In this document: positions 24,045 to 35,212 of the stretch, one piece after another
Position numbering within the stretch: position 1 is the stretch's first letter
Layout: the number at the start of each line of letters is the position of its first letter
NCBI GenBank assembly: GCA_016110215.1
Contig: JADWQD010000003.1
Location: forward strand, 1,674,001-1,738,000
DNA: 64,000 bases
DNA from: Capronia americana
Taxonomy: Eukaryota; Ascomycota; Eurotiomycetes; Chaetothyriales; Herpotrichiellaceae
Direction of reading: 5' to 3'
Translations under genes and position numbers: made by a program
Notes under the pieces: generated by a model
Told to the model about the DNA's origin: nothing
The model's input: only the letters and a program-made list of their open reading frames with translations
The model's database searches: none

Positions 24045-24331
24045 TGGCACTCAGCAGCTGAGTCGCCAGTCGCTGCTCGAGAAACTGCGGAGTGCTAAGG
24101 AGATCGTTTGGCGGTTCGGTGAGGTTGCTGTCAGCAAACATTAGCCCCGGTTTTACTCGTACAGTGACGGCAGCGGAGCCGTGGGTCAATCATATTCGAC
24201 CTCGGCTTGGGCGCGGAAAATCATACCTCCGAGGCCCCTTTGCACATATGGCACGAAGATAAAAAGTTATGTAGGATGGTCTGTTCAGGCCTGGGCTGTG
24301 GCTCGCTGGCAGAGACCACCGATGACGAACC

Positions 24332-25262
24332 ATGGGAAAGCCGAAGCTGACCCTGTACTTCGACCTGCACAGTCCCTACTCATACTTGGCCTTCTATGTC
24401 ATCAAGGTCAGCATGCCTCAAGCTGTGACTCGCTTTGGAGGCCTTGAGAGCGAAACTTTGGGTGGCGACGGCTGATGTATTTGCATTTCACAGAACTCAG
24501 TCATCTTCCGCGCCTGCGAGGTGACTTATATCCCAGTCCTTATCGTGGCGTATATCAATGCTGTCGGTTTACAGCCGCCTTGGAGCAGTCCCAGTAGGTG
24601 GACAGCGAGAACTTCAGACCTTGCTACGCCGAGAAGGACTTCAAACAGCTCCTAACAAGATGCAGACAAGGTCAAGTGGATCGAGACAGACGTCAGCCGA
24701 TGGAGCCGTGAACTCAGCATTCCTTGGAAGCAAGGCTGGCCAGAAAACTATCCCTTCAAAGCGACCACCTTGAAGGTGAACGGGACATGTCTAGTCCCAT
24801 CCCGTCCTTGGCTTGGGTCCGATTCTCTAACATTGCCAAACAGGTACAAAGAGCCTTGGTCGCATGCTCGCTCGAATGTCCGAAACAATACCCAGAGATT
24901 GTAGCCGAGTTATACCACGCATTCTGGTATGAGAAAAAGGGAATCCAGCTCCCCGAAGTCCATGGTCCCATCATTGCCAATGTGGTAGGCGCAGAGCTCG
25001 CTGCCAAAATTTTGGGCAGGGTAGGAATTCCATCACGTCGCACCACGGAAGGCTGATCGACATTGGACAGAGTGCATCCGATGAAGTCAAGGCTCTCCTG
25101 AGAGAACACACGGAGAACGCGATTAGCGGTGGATCACCAGGCATACCTTGGATCAAGGCTAGAAATCCAGAAGGACGGGAGGAGTGCTACTGGGGGTTCG
25201 ACCACCTTGGCCAGGCTGCAAGATTCCTGGGGTTGGGAAAATTGAGTGGTGCACATTTGTAA
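24332..25262 (+). CDS. GST kappa / 2-hydroxychromene-2-carboxylate isomerase-like protein
   Basis: Five exons (24332-24406, 24494-24593, 24666-24775, 24844-25020, 25071-25262) give 654 bases and 217 residues, the usual size. All introns are 50-87 bp. The DsbA-like thioredoxin fold starts with LTLYFDLHSPYSYLAF, which contains the conserved Ser of kappa-class enzymes in SPYSY. The third exon gives NKVKWIETDVSRWSREL, equivalent to the family NKDKW...R block. The last exon carries GGSPGIPWI, the cis-Pro segment. Kappa GSTs conjugate glutathione, and bacterial relatives isomerise hydroxychromene carboxylates in naphthalene breakdown. The C-terminus is AHL, which fits the PTS1 consensus [SAC]-[KRH]-[LM]. 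Mammalian GSTK1 is likewise peroxisomal. The donor of intron 2 (gtaggt) was chosen because it alone restores the family motif. Confidence 0.88.
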
Positions 25263-25919
25263 GTCTCCAGCAGCCAGCGAGCTTTGGTGGGAATAGGGAG
25301 ATCTTTCGTGATTCTTGCCTAGTCGCGGAGAGCAGAGGTGCTGCCGCTGGGAGGCTATTCTGATATGTGTACATACAATTGCAGAAAAACCACTTTGTCG
25401 AGAGTCGCTCGTAACCTTCTACAAACGCAGAAGCGCGTATTACGCTGATTGCTTTGCCGTAGATTGACACACTTTGATTGGCTAATAACCCGACGCGCGG
25501 CACCGGCTGCTTGCGGCACCGTTGGTAAGATTTCCCCGGTTTTCTCTTTGGTTGTCGGAGCCGACCCCTGCCTCTCCTGCAAAGCTTCAAATCTCAAGCT
25601 CCGCATCTTCGTCGATCCTCTGGAGACTCAATGGGAGCGTAATTCTTCGTGGCGGTCAGCTTCATTGACGGTCGCACACTTTCAGAGTCAGCTATTCACT
25701 TCGAGGTAAGATTGCAGCATTGACGTCAAGTTGGGGATGAGGTGAAGTCAAGCTGAAGCCAACCCAAGGCGACTACTATGTCCCCTCCGCCACCGTCGCA
25801 TCACTTCCACAACTTCGAAGTCTACAGTCGCTTCCGAGTCACAGACCACCCCGGCTGATTAGACCAACTTGCCGAGAAGATTCCCCTCTATCGATTTGTG
25901 AGAGTTGCCCCCGACTGCC
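25263..25919. other. Promoter region of the Zn2Cys6 regulator
   Basis: About 0.65 kb upstream of the regulator start, partly CT-rich near the end as is common in fungal promoters. Small minus-strand frames have no domain. No repeat is visible. Confidence 0.4.
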
Positions 25920-28298
25920 ATGGGACTTGTCAGTGCCCGCAAGCAGAACTCTTCTTGTGATCAATGTCGGCGCTCAAAGCGAAGATGTGAAGCATCTGGG
26001 CCCTCAGGTAGCTGCGTCAACTGCATCCATCTCGGACAGAATTGCACATTTGATTTTGTGAACTCAAGACTGAGTCAGAAAAGCCACAAGGCCAGATCAT
26101 CCTCCTTCTATGCACCGCAAAAGCCAATTGCACCTGCGATTCCACGAACCCCGAGCCAGCCAGTTGTGCCTTCGCTTCCGGATCCCGTCCCGGTGGATCC
26201 TCTTCCTAGCACGATACAGGATGCACTTGAGGGTGAACCTCCATATCCTGGTTTCCTCGATGTCGGTATGTTCATGGGAAACCTTGTATCCGAATGGACA
26301 AACCTCGACCGGCGTTCATTTATCACCAGTGATACGCCCGCCGAAAGTCACCATCTGAGGAACACACCGTCAACAGCGCGTTGTGCACCCCACTCTTTAC
26401 CCGCGCAGACAAATTCATCGCTTGGCTTGTGGCGGGGCAGCCCAATTCATCTGCTCAATTCTTCAGTCGAAACCCAGCGGTTGAACCAAAGTCTTGGCGA
26501 TGTTTACAATTCCATGATGTCCGGCATCGCCATCAGGTACCTTGATTACAATTGCAACCTGTTTGCTGGCCCATACAAATATTCCTTCGAGATCGATGAA
26601 TCCAACACACCGGCCTCGAATAGCGGTGATACACACCCTGTAGCTATGGCCTTCACGCCATCTTGGAGGAAGACTGGGTCAGAGGTCGCCCATGACGCTC
26701 ACGTACATGCTATGACCCCAGAGTCTCTCGCAAATCAGATCAGCAAGGTGACGATGATTGGTGTTGCTCGGTTCCTCGACAACTTTGGACCCCTGTATGG
26801 CAATGTCATCGACCAGAGAGCACGCAGTCAAAATGAGCGCACCCTGACAGCCGTCTTACAAGCCTTTGCACTTCAATATCTGCCCTCCCGGCAGGCCGAG
26901 GGACCATTAGCCCAATTCCACGAAAGCCTTGACTCGAATAGCCAATCCTCTGAGTCGACAGCTGGCCCCGGCGATCGCGGCGCAAATAGCTTAAATGTCT
27001 TCACCTCGGCGTGGTTCAACGCCCATTCGCAACTAGTCAGTTCGATCGAAAATCGCTCGTTTGTCAGGCTGTATTCTGTCTTTCTTTTCTTAATGACCAG
27101 TGTCCCCGAGGAAGCGACAACCACCCAAACGTACGAAAATACACCGCTCGCGCTCTTGGACGATGGTTTACGGCAGATGGAAGAGCTCCAGGGACTGGTA
27201 GAGGACTACTGCGAGCATCTCGGACGACAGTCAATATATCGCTTCCTTCTCCAATCTTCGATTGGCATCATTCGCTGGTACGCCTACTTGCGCGACACCA
27301 TAGATTCAGTGTTGCATGAGCGGCCCTGTATGTTGGCGGATGCGCCTCTACGGTCGAAAGGTACCAAGCTCGAAGATGGTCAATCCTTCAGGCACGACTA
27401 ACAGGACCTTGCAGACTCCCTACTCGGTGGGCATCCGGCACCAGAATGGCAACAACCGGCTTTTTTCGACCAGGAAGTACCTCGGAACTGCCAGAATGCT
27501 GCAGGGGACCTCTTTCGAGTTTTCAGAGGGGTTACTCACCTGCGGCAGATGCTCCTAGCAGGCGGTGGGCCGTTCGATATGCTCGCGATAAGAAATGCAG
27601 TGGCGATAGCTCTAGGCACCATCGATGAGTTCACCATGACATATGGTCCTTGGCTCGACCAATGTGTGATTTCCTTCTACCTTCTTTCCGAGAAATCGAA
27701 ATTGGCTTCAGGTGGGTTGACCGTACTGCAGCCGATTGACTGAGCGACTGACCGTTGTGGTTTTGTAGCGTTCATGCTTTTGTTCTGGAAGCTGTCCAAA
27801 TTACTGCTTGTCGAGCAACTGCATCAAGCATCCGGGGTGCTCCCAGCTATTGAAAGGAATCCATTGCTCGAAAAAGCGCAGTCGTATCAGCAAGCTGCCG
27901 TCACTTCGCTGCTCACGATTGCACAGCGAATTGTCGATGTGTCGGCAATGGGCGAGTTTAAACTTATCAACAGCGTGCAGGCAAGAATGCACTTCATTTC
28001 ACACCACGCAAACACGGCCCTGGTGGTGCTGGCCCTCTCCAAGGCCATCGAACACACGATTGACTTACACGTGTCAGCCACAGCGCAGTGCGAGTTGTCC
28101 CTGGCTGCTTTTCCGGGTGTGACCATGAATTCAGACTGGATTGCGAGTATGAAGCCTTTGCTGACGTGCCTGTTGACCCTCGACTCTACTGTTTCTGGGG
28201 CCATTACAGCGAGACCAGCATTAAGGAAGCTGATGCAGCAGTACGGCGATCTACTTATGGACTGCTGGTCGCATGAAGACATCGACGACCTTCCGTGA
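25920..28298 (+). CDS. Zn2Cys6 transcription factor of the peroxisomal-enzyme block
   Basis: Three exons (25920-27360, 27415-27711, 27769-28298) encode about 755 residues. The N-terminal binuclear zinc cluster reads CDQCRRSKRRC followed by CVNCIHLGQNC, giving CX2CX6CX8CX2CX6C at about residues 14-41. The middle is Pro/Ser-rich. The second half has the helical, aliphatic character of a fungal regulator domain, with joins RSK-DSLLGG and KLAS-AFMLLFWK across the introns. Intron 1 has a cgactaac branch site. The start is the ATG at 25920; the frame is open for five codons upstream but only from a TTG. The gene lies between the GST kappa and the first CoA ligase on the same strand, the usual place for a pathway-specific regulator. 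The stop falls inside a consensus donor (CCGTGAGT), so a further 3' exon is possible. Confidence 0.87.
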
Positions 28299-28742
28299 GT
28301 ACGGTGCTGCCTCGCACCAACTCGCGACATTTGCGTGTGGGCGGATGTTCGGGGCTGCTGAGGGTGTCACGGCACAGTTCTCGCCTCTCAGGGACGAACT
28401 GTGGTACGACAGCCAGCCCCCTGCCCAGGCTTGGGGTTGTCGCAGCTCTTTGCCAATGCGGCTCCCCGGATCCGATGTGGAGACCAAACCGATGGAGCGC
28501 CGAGGCCTCCCTTCCACCGATCCAACCGACTCCTGGTCCAACCATCTGACAGTGTCGAGTCCGATCACAAATACAGCCAGTGCTACAAAAATCGTAAAGT
28601 CATACTAAAAAGCTGGACATCTCAACGACAATCAACTTGGACCACCTTCTCCCCAGTGTCCACATCCACGGTTCGAAGCGCACTCCTCAAGCCATTCACG
28701 CATCATTCAATCATTGACGGCATTCCCTCGAAGTCTTCAACA
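28299..28742. other. Spacer between regulator and CoA ligase
   Basis: A 444-bp stretch that stays open in some frames. It could contain an extra 3' exon of the regulator, but the peptide it would encode is Pro/Ser/Arg-rich and unrecognisable. It must also hold the promoter of the CoA ligase. Confidence 0.35.
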
Positions 28743-30652
28743 ATGCCATACAAATCTCGGTGGCAATTGACGCCGCCGACATTGTCAGTCCCATCATTTA
28801 TGTTCGGATCCACGAGTTCCGAGATCAACTCGGTCGATAAGATCATCACAGATGCCAAGCGCCCCGATACACACTATCTCACTACTCACTCCTACCGCGA
28901 ATGGTCGAAGAGATTTGCGGCCGGTCTAACCTCCGCTGGGCTCAAGGATGGGGATCGAGTACTCCTGTTTTCACCCAACAATATATTTTATCCGATTGTT
29001 GTGTTAGGAAGCTTGATGGCGGGCGCTATCTACAACAGTGCGAATCCAGCCTACACTGCTCGAGAACTCTCACATCAGCTCAAAGACTCGGATCCCCGGT
29101 TTGTCCTCGCAGCGGAGAGTTGCATCGATAGGGCGTTAGATGCGGCTGAGCTTGTCGGATTCGACAGGAGCAGGATCTTTCTTTTCACTGAACTACCAAT
29201 GGATCACGAAAAAGATATCTCAGAATCAACGTCCCAAAGCAAAACTCGGCACTGGAGCAACCTTGTGGCAACACCCGAGGTTGGGCGGAGATTTATCTGG
29301 CAGGAGCGGAACAGCATGGACTTCTCCGAGCGTACGGCAATCTTAATATACTCCTCTGGCACGACGGGTCTCCCCAAGGGTGTCGAGTTGTCCCATCGCA
29401 GCATCATCGCAAACATGCTTCAACTCAAAATGATTCAAATGTCCGATCCCAATGTTGTTGTGCGGCGGACACTTTGTGCAGTCCCGATGTACCACGCACT
29501 TGGGTTGTGTTATTATATCTTCACTGCACCCAAGTGGGGCCTGGAGACATACCTTATGGAGCGGTTCAACTTGGCAGATATGCTGGATCATATACAGAGA
29601 TTCAAGATCACAGAACTGGTACTCGTTCCGCCAATGCTGGTCGCCATGGCTAAGCACCCTTCTGTCAGGGATGGCACATGTGACATCAGTAGCGTCATGA
29701 AAGTGGTGGCAGGTGCGGCGCCTATTGGCATGGAAGTCACTCAGCAGTTTGAAGAGCTTTGGAATGGTCGACTCAAAGTGCGACAGGCTTGGGGAATGTC
29801 GGAGTAAAGCAACATTCCATCCTACATGAAATTGAATGCATGCTGACAGATCTTGCAGGACCCCTGCGATCACTCTGTGCTGGGACGAACGCCAAAGCTC
29901 CGGCGCCTCGTCAATATCAATTGGCGAGCTTGTTCCCGGCGCCGAAGCAAAACTTGTCAAAGAAGACGGAGAGGAGGAGACCCGACCGGGGGAAACAGCA
30001 GAATTCTGGGTCCGTTCGCCAAATGCCATGACGGCCTACTGGCGTAATCCCAAAGCTACCGCGGAGACAATCAGCAGCGATGGCTGGTTGAAGACCGGTG
30101 ACATTGCGTATCGGGACGAGTCCGGGAAATGGTACATGGTTGATCGAAAGAAGGTGAGCTCTGAATGCACCGACCATTAGCAAGGCCCCCGTTCGGCGAA
30201 CTAACCCTGGCCAGGAATTGATCAAAGTCAAGGGCGTGGCAGTCGCACCGGCGGAGCTCGAGGCTCTTCTCCTCGAACATAGCGAAATTGTGGATGCTGC
30301 GGTAATTGGGATCAAGACGTATGTTCGCGGTCTGGCCGGGGTTCAATTGGTTGTGCTGACCTCATGACTAGTGCTACAGACGATGAACAACCGCGCGCTT
30401 ACGTTGTGCGGAAGCCAAATTCGCAGATTTCTGAGAAGGATGTTGTCGACTTTGTCAGAACCCGTGTATCAACGATCAAGCATCTCACAGGTGGCGCGGC
30501 CTTTGTGGGTGCAATACCCAAGAACCCTGTGAGTCAATAGCCAGCCTGAAGTTTCGCAGGCCAACATCACTAACATTGACGATCAGTCTGGTAAGATTCT
30601 AAGGCGAGAACTAAGGGAGCTTGCCACAAAGCAGACCGGCTCGAAGCTATAG
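28743..30652 (+). CDS. 4-coumarate-CoA ligase-like acyl-CoA synthetase, PTS1-tagged
   Basis: Five exons (28743-29803, 29859-30153, 30215-30318, 30372-30528, 30587-30652) encode 560 residues, a standard ANL-enzyme length. The AMP-binding motif YSSGTTGLPKGVELSH begins near residue 203. The adenylation core continues with AGAAPIG, and the join QAWGMSE-TPAI lies across intron 1. GWLKTGDIAY and VDRKKELIKVKG mark the hinge. SGKILRRELREL carries the C-terminal catalytic lysine. The protein ends in SKL, a canonical peroxisomal PTS1. Family members activate fatty or aromatic (cinnamic/coumaric) acids to CoA thioesters, and peroxisomal fungal copies feed beta-oxidation or side-chain shortening. It is convergent with a second, similar ligase 509 bp away. 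Every splice join preserves frame and restores a conserved block. Substrate cannot be assigned from sequence. Confidence 0.92.
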
Positions 30653-31161
30653 TCACGGGCAACGGTACCGGCATTAACCCGCAAAGCTGTTTTGAGAAGC
30701 GCCCCATCCCCGAAAGTCGATAAGAAGACAAGGCTCTTCCAGTCGAGAAATAAATTTAAAGCAAGAGTCAAGACCGCCGACCAGTCCAAGGAACTACCTT
30801 TCTTCTGACTAGGACCTCTCAATCAGATGTTTCTGCGTTCGACGCCGACTAAAAGGGCAAGAGGGTTAAGAAAGTCGAAGAGTACAGGGAATGAACTAAG
30901 ATGGATCCGTCAACATGGTCTGGTCGCTACGCTGAGCTAACGCGAGACTGTGAAACCAAGAGAACTGTCGAAGCAGACTGCGCCTTACTGGCGTAGCGTG
31001 CAGCACAGTTCCATCACCCCAAAGCATACCGTGTCAAAGCAAGAGAAAGCCATCGGGTCTCGAAGGTTCACTGGGATTGCGTCTGTTTCTACGTCAGAAG
31101 GAACAAGTGACTAGGATCTCAGATCCCGATGATTCTAGATCTATGTATCATCTCCACAACA
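30653..31161. other. Convergent intergenic region between the two CoA ligases
   Basis: A 509-bp shared 3' region. A minus-strand frame at 30583-30822 is the shadow of the ligase end. No hairpin or repeat is obvious. Confidence 0.4.
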
Positions 31162-33022
31162 TCACAGCTTGGAAGTCTTGACTAGACCCAGCTCCCTCTT
31201 CGCCCGGTCCCTCAGTTCCCTTCGGAGAAACTTGCCAATCGCATTCTTGGGCAATTCCTTCACGAAGACCACTCCCCCCCTCAGCTGCTTATATGGAGCT
31301 AGTCGTTCTTTGACAAAGTCCTTGATCTCCTGCTCGGAAATCTCTGCAGGATCGGCGACAACGTATGCGCGCGGAAGATCGGTGCCCGGGTCGTCCGGCA
31401 GATTGACACCCACAACGGCTGCTTCTTGGATTTTAGGGTGCGTGAAAAGTAGGTTCTCGATCTCGGCAGGCGCGACTTGCAGACCCTTGTACTTGAGGAG
31501 TTCCTGAGATGATCTTGTCAGTTCTGTTCTCGTCGGCATTTGAGCACACACACCTTCTTCCTATCCACGATGTAAAACTTGCCATTCCGCAGGACTCCAA
31601 TGTCCCCCGTACAGAACCAACCGTCATGGAACGCTTCTTTTGTCGCCTGAGGGTTGTTGAAATAGCCTTGTGTGACGAGCGGACTTCGGACCAGCAGCTC
31701 GCCCTCCTGGCCCGGCTCTACGTCGTTGAAGTTGTCGTCGACCATTCTATAGGAGCAGTGAGTAACAAGAGGAGACCTTGTCAAGAGTGGACAACCTTAC
31801 CTGATCTCTACGTTCGGTAGAATGGGCGATATACTTCCGGTCGTGTCACTCTCACCCCGTGGCATCATGGTCACTGCTCCGGTAGTCTCGCTCAATCCCC
31901 AGGTCTGACCTATCAGCGTCTCCCCTTCGCCAAGTTTGGAATTCGCCGCCTTTTGAAGATCTTCGTCCATTGGAGCGGCTCCCGTTGAAGCCGCGTCGAC
32001 TGACTTGAAATGATCCTTCACATCGGGTGACTTCGATATTCGCAGATATATCGAGGGAACTGTGTAGAACGCCGTAACCTCGTACTCTTTCACGAACTTC
32101 AACATCTGAGACCACTCGTACTTGCGCATCCACACGACCAACCCTCCGGAATAGAAGGGTGCAACGAGATACCCGAACAGGCCGGCAATGTGGCTGATGG
32201 GAAGATGCGCGAGGGTCCGGTATGGCTTGAGTTCTTTTCCAGCCTCGATCTGTTTTGCCGCCCATTCTCTTCCCGGGAGCGAGATGAGATACAATTCTTG
32301 CACCAAATTCTCGTGTGACAGCATCACACCCTTCGGGAGACCAGTTGTGCCGGACGACCACAAAATCACAATGAGGCTCTTCGTCAACGCCACGGGGTCC
32401 GTGATGCGGTTCCACTTGAGTTTCTCATTCGAGATGACATTGATTTTGCCATCCAAGCTTTTCAAACTCCACGATGGGCTGGACTCGAGCACCAGCACCC
32501 GGTCTAGAGGTAGGTTGCATTGCTTCGCAGCCTGAGTCGCAACCTCTTTGTGCTCGGAGCCGCATACGAGCAAGCGACTGGTTCCCACAGTAATCTGTCG
32601 GGCCAAGTCTGCGACCGTCGACGAAGGACTCGCCGCCGAGTACACCCCGCCGGCGGCGATGATGCCGTAGAACGCGGCCGGGACCATGGGCTGACCATAA
32701 CTAATCACCGTGACCACGTCCTTGTTCGGCCCGTTGGCACCCACACCATAGTGCTCCCGCAGACCATGCGCGATTCCCTGGGTGAGGTCTCGCAGGTCAC
32801 TCTTGGTTATCTTGTTGGACGGGTTTGTCGCCTCGAGATGCAAGACCGTGTCATCTTGTGCCACGCTATACTCGGTCTCTGCACGGTAGCCTCGGCTCAG
32901 TACAAATGCTCCTCCGGTCAAGTCAGTGGCGGGCTCTTGAACTTACCAAATAACAGAGTCAACAAGTCAATTTTGGGGACATCGACAACAGGTCTAGCGG
33001 AGTTGCGATATATTCGGGCCAT
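31162..33022 (-). CDS. Second 4-coumarate-CoA ligase-like enzyme, PTS1-tagged
   Basis: Four exons (33022-32947, 32878-31801, 31746-31554, 31503-31162) encode 562 residues. Intron 1 was placed as 68 bp because it joins LLTLLF directly to ETEYSVAQDDT, the usual family start; an alternative 35-bp intron would insert 11 residues. The AMP-binding motif WSSGTTGLPKGVMLSH begins near residue 199. IGQTWGLSETTG, DGWFCTGDIG and VDRKKELLKYKGLQVAP follow. NAIGKFLRRELRD carries the catalytic lysine. The C-terminus is SKL, so this enzyme should also enter peroxisomes. It is clearly different in sequence from its neighbour, so the two are probably not a recent duplication. It shares an upstream region with the PIP kinase-like gene. 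Likely substrates are aromatic or medium-chain acids, by family inference. Confidence 0.92.
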
Positions 33023-33203
33023 GGTTTCCTAGGATGGCTCAAAGCAATCCGTCTCTCCTGGAGCGGGAAGATACATGAGAGCATCTCTATATTCTCCTTC
33101 GGGGCCACCGCCCGGCTCTGGAGCCTTACAGTCGAGTGTGGGGTTGATTGGGGAAGGAAAGGCCGAGGTCTGGGGAGGAACAACCACTCGTTACCCGAGC
33201 GGA

Positions 33204-33218
33204 GGTTATCCAGTAACC
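33204..33218. promoter_or_regulatory. Inverted repeat GGTTA-N5-TAACC in a divergent promoter
   Basis: A perfect 5-bp inverted repeat with a 5-bp spacer lies 182 bp upstream of the second CoA ligase start. CGG precedes its left arm at 33200-33202 after one intervening base. The form suits a dimeric regulator, but a short repeat can arise by chance. Confidence 0.25.
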
Positions 33219-33331
33219 GAGCTAGCCTGCTACAGCCTCGTCGTGGCCTAAAACAGTTTAGCTCAGCCTGCCTCTCATCAGGCAATTGTGTGACGTCAGA
33301 ACCTGTCGCGACACTGATGTTGACCTCTTCC

Positions 33332-33382
33332 TCTCCTAGAAACTTACATCTCCTAGAAACTTACATCTCCTAGAAACTTATG
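33332..33382. repeat. Three tandem copies of a 17-bp unit
   Basis: The unit tctcctagaaacttaca occurs at 33332-33348 and 33349-33365, with a third copy at 33366-33382 that differs only in its last two bases. It sits 70 bp upstream of the PIP kinase-like start, in the region shared with the second CoA ligase. The rest of 33023-33452 shows no gene. Confidence 0.85.
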
Positions 33383-33452
33383 ACTCTGGCTAGTCCTTCG
33401 CACGACTGAGCCCATCGCATCAAGTCGATCCCCAAAAACCGATCGACAAACC

Positions 33453-34555
33453 ATGGGCCGTCGCGATAATCAGATCTCGCGGTCAATAGTGGTTGCTATC
33501 CAACGAGATGACCAGGCACAGGACAACCGGCTGCGGTTCTGGAAGCCAATCAGGACATTCTTTGCGCTTTACGGGCTGTTCTTGATCAAGATACGGCCCG
33601 AGCTGTTCAAGAACTTGCGGGAGAAGGCCTGGAATTTGTCGGATAATGAGTATAAAGCTAGCTTCAGGGACAAGAGTTCGTTGGTGCCGAAGGGAGATAT
33701 GGGGTATTCGGGCTCGGTAAGTCGCAACTCATGTTCCTGAAGACCTGACCGGGACTTGCTCTAACGCAAGCACCCACCCAGACATTCTACACCACAAAGG
33801 ACAACAGATATCTCATCAAGTCCATTCCTCGTCGGTTCGAACATTCCTTCTTCCGAGACGACTTGCTTGAGCCGTACGTATCGCACATGGAATCAAATCC
33901 CAAATCGTTTCTCGTCCGGATCACCGACTTCCTCGGCTGGCGGTACCCCAGCCTGGGCGGGCTCTTCGGTATCTCCCCAACGTACCACCTTGTGATGGAG
34001 AATCTACTGCACGGCCAGAAAGAGAACTCCGACTGGCAGACATTCGACCTGAAACCCATGTCGTACTTCTTCCCCGAGCGGGACATTGCCGGCGGGAAGC
34101 TCGCATCGGACGCGACAAAGTCCAAACTCGCAGACACCTTCAACGACAAAGTCCTCCTCAGCCGCAAAGACGCCGACGAATTCATCAAGACGCTCGAACA
34201 AGACACTGAGCTCCTTGCCCAGCACAATGCCGTCGACTATAGCCTCATGCTGGTACGGATTCCGAAATCATCATCTCCTTCTTCTAACCCGGCTGATGAG
34301 AGCCAAAATCCCTTCAACGATCCTCCGAACTGGAGGACGGGTATCCCCAGCCAGGACGACAAGTGGCTTTATCGGGCCGTCGTTCTCGACTTCTTCTGGG
34401 CCAAGCATAAGACTCAGGCCAGGACCATGACAATGCTTGTCAATACGTGGAGGATATTTGACGACCAAGGTCCCATGAGTATCACGACTACGGCGCCAGA
34501 GTATCGGACCCGGTTCTTGGACATGTGCCGGGAGATTGTCAAGGTTGAGGAGTGA
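33453..34555 (+). CDS. Short phosphatidylinositol phosphate kinase-like protein
   Basis: Two exons (33453-33716, 33782-34555) encode 345 residues. The glycine loop MGYSGS (residues 83-88) lies at the splice junction and continues into TFYTT. The ATP-binding lysine is probably K101 in RYLIKSIPR. D240 in DYSLMLV matches the catalytic DYSLLVG block of PIP kinases, and D291 in VVLDFFWAKHK takes the place of the IID metal-binding motif. The usual housekeeping PI4P 5-kinase of filamentous fungi is far longer (roughly 700-1,000 residues) with long N- and C-terminal regions. This copy is essentially kinase core only, and its activation-loop region is short. It is therefore a paralogue of uncertain specificity, or an inactive one. 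It would be cytosolic or membrane-associated. The start has a good context (aaaccATGG). Confidence 0.82.
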
Positions 34556-35212
34556 TTAGATTCGGCTGGTTGATATGAGCACATGAATGAATTCGGGCCG
34601 GTTAGCAATCATGTTTTCGCAACACAACAAGCGAGGCGTTATCGGAGGTATTAATCAGTGACAGGCAGACAGCAAGACACAGCCAAAGTTCCGCAGGATG
34701 GGACCTTTTTAAATGCGTCCAGCGTGATTGGTGATTGTTTCTTGCTTCCTCGAAGGCCACAACTGAGCAGCCGCTATTGGTAATTAATCCTCTTGCGTAT
34801 CGTTCGTTTAAGAGCTCAAAGCATCTTGCAACCACAACGCGACGCAACTCGACTCGTCTATGTATGTAATCTCGAGCGCGGATCACACCACTTCATTTCA
34901 AACCGGATAGGGCTGTTGCCATGGCGCCATCATCATCTGCTTCGGTGAAATTTGAGCGTGGCTGCAGGGAGTAGCATGCGATAGAGAAAGAACAACAAAT
35001 TGGAGCAGGAGAAGGAGGCAAGAAGAGATAGAAATAGCTCAACATCAACCTCAACATCGACGAAGCAAGGGATGGATGGAAATAAATGGAAGACACAATA
35101 GTCGTCCATCAACCCTCAACAGTTACTTAGTAGGCCCCCAACAACATCGTCGATGACAGCCGATAGTATGCTACAGTACATTAATTAGTTAACATGTTAG
35201 CTGCTCTTTTCG
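34556..35212. other. Intergenic region before the inverted-repeat element
   Basis: About 0.65 kb downstream of the PIP kinase-like gene. It becomes AT-rich towards 35170-35200 (ttaattagttaacatgttag). Nothing coding is supported. Confidence 0.4.

Noticed and set aside
32912..32946. 35-bp intron in the second CoA ligase
   Set aside because: A GT-AG pair exists, but 35 bp is below normal fungal intron size. The 68-bp alternative (32879-32946) keeps frame and restores the usual family start.
20626..33022. Classical secondary-metabolite biosynthetic cluster
   Set aside because: No PKS, NRPS, terpene cyclase, DMATS, P450 or transporter gene is present. CoA ligases and GST with PTS1-like ends fit catabolism better.
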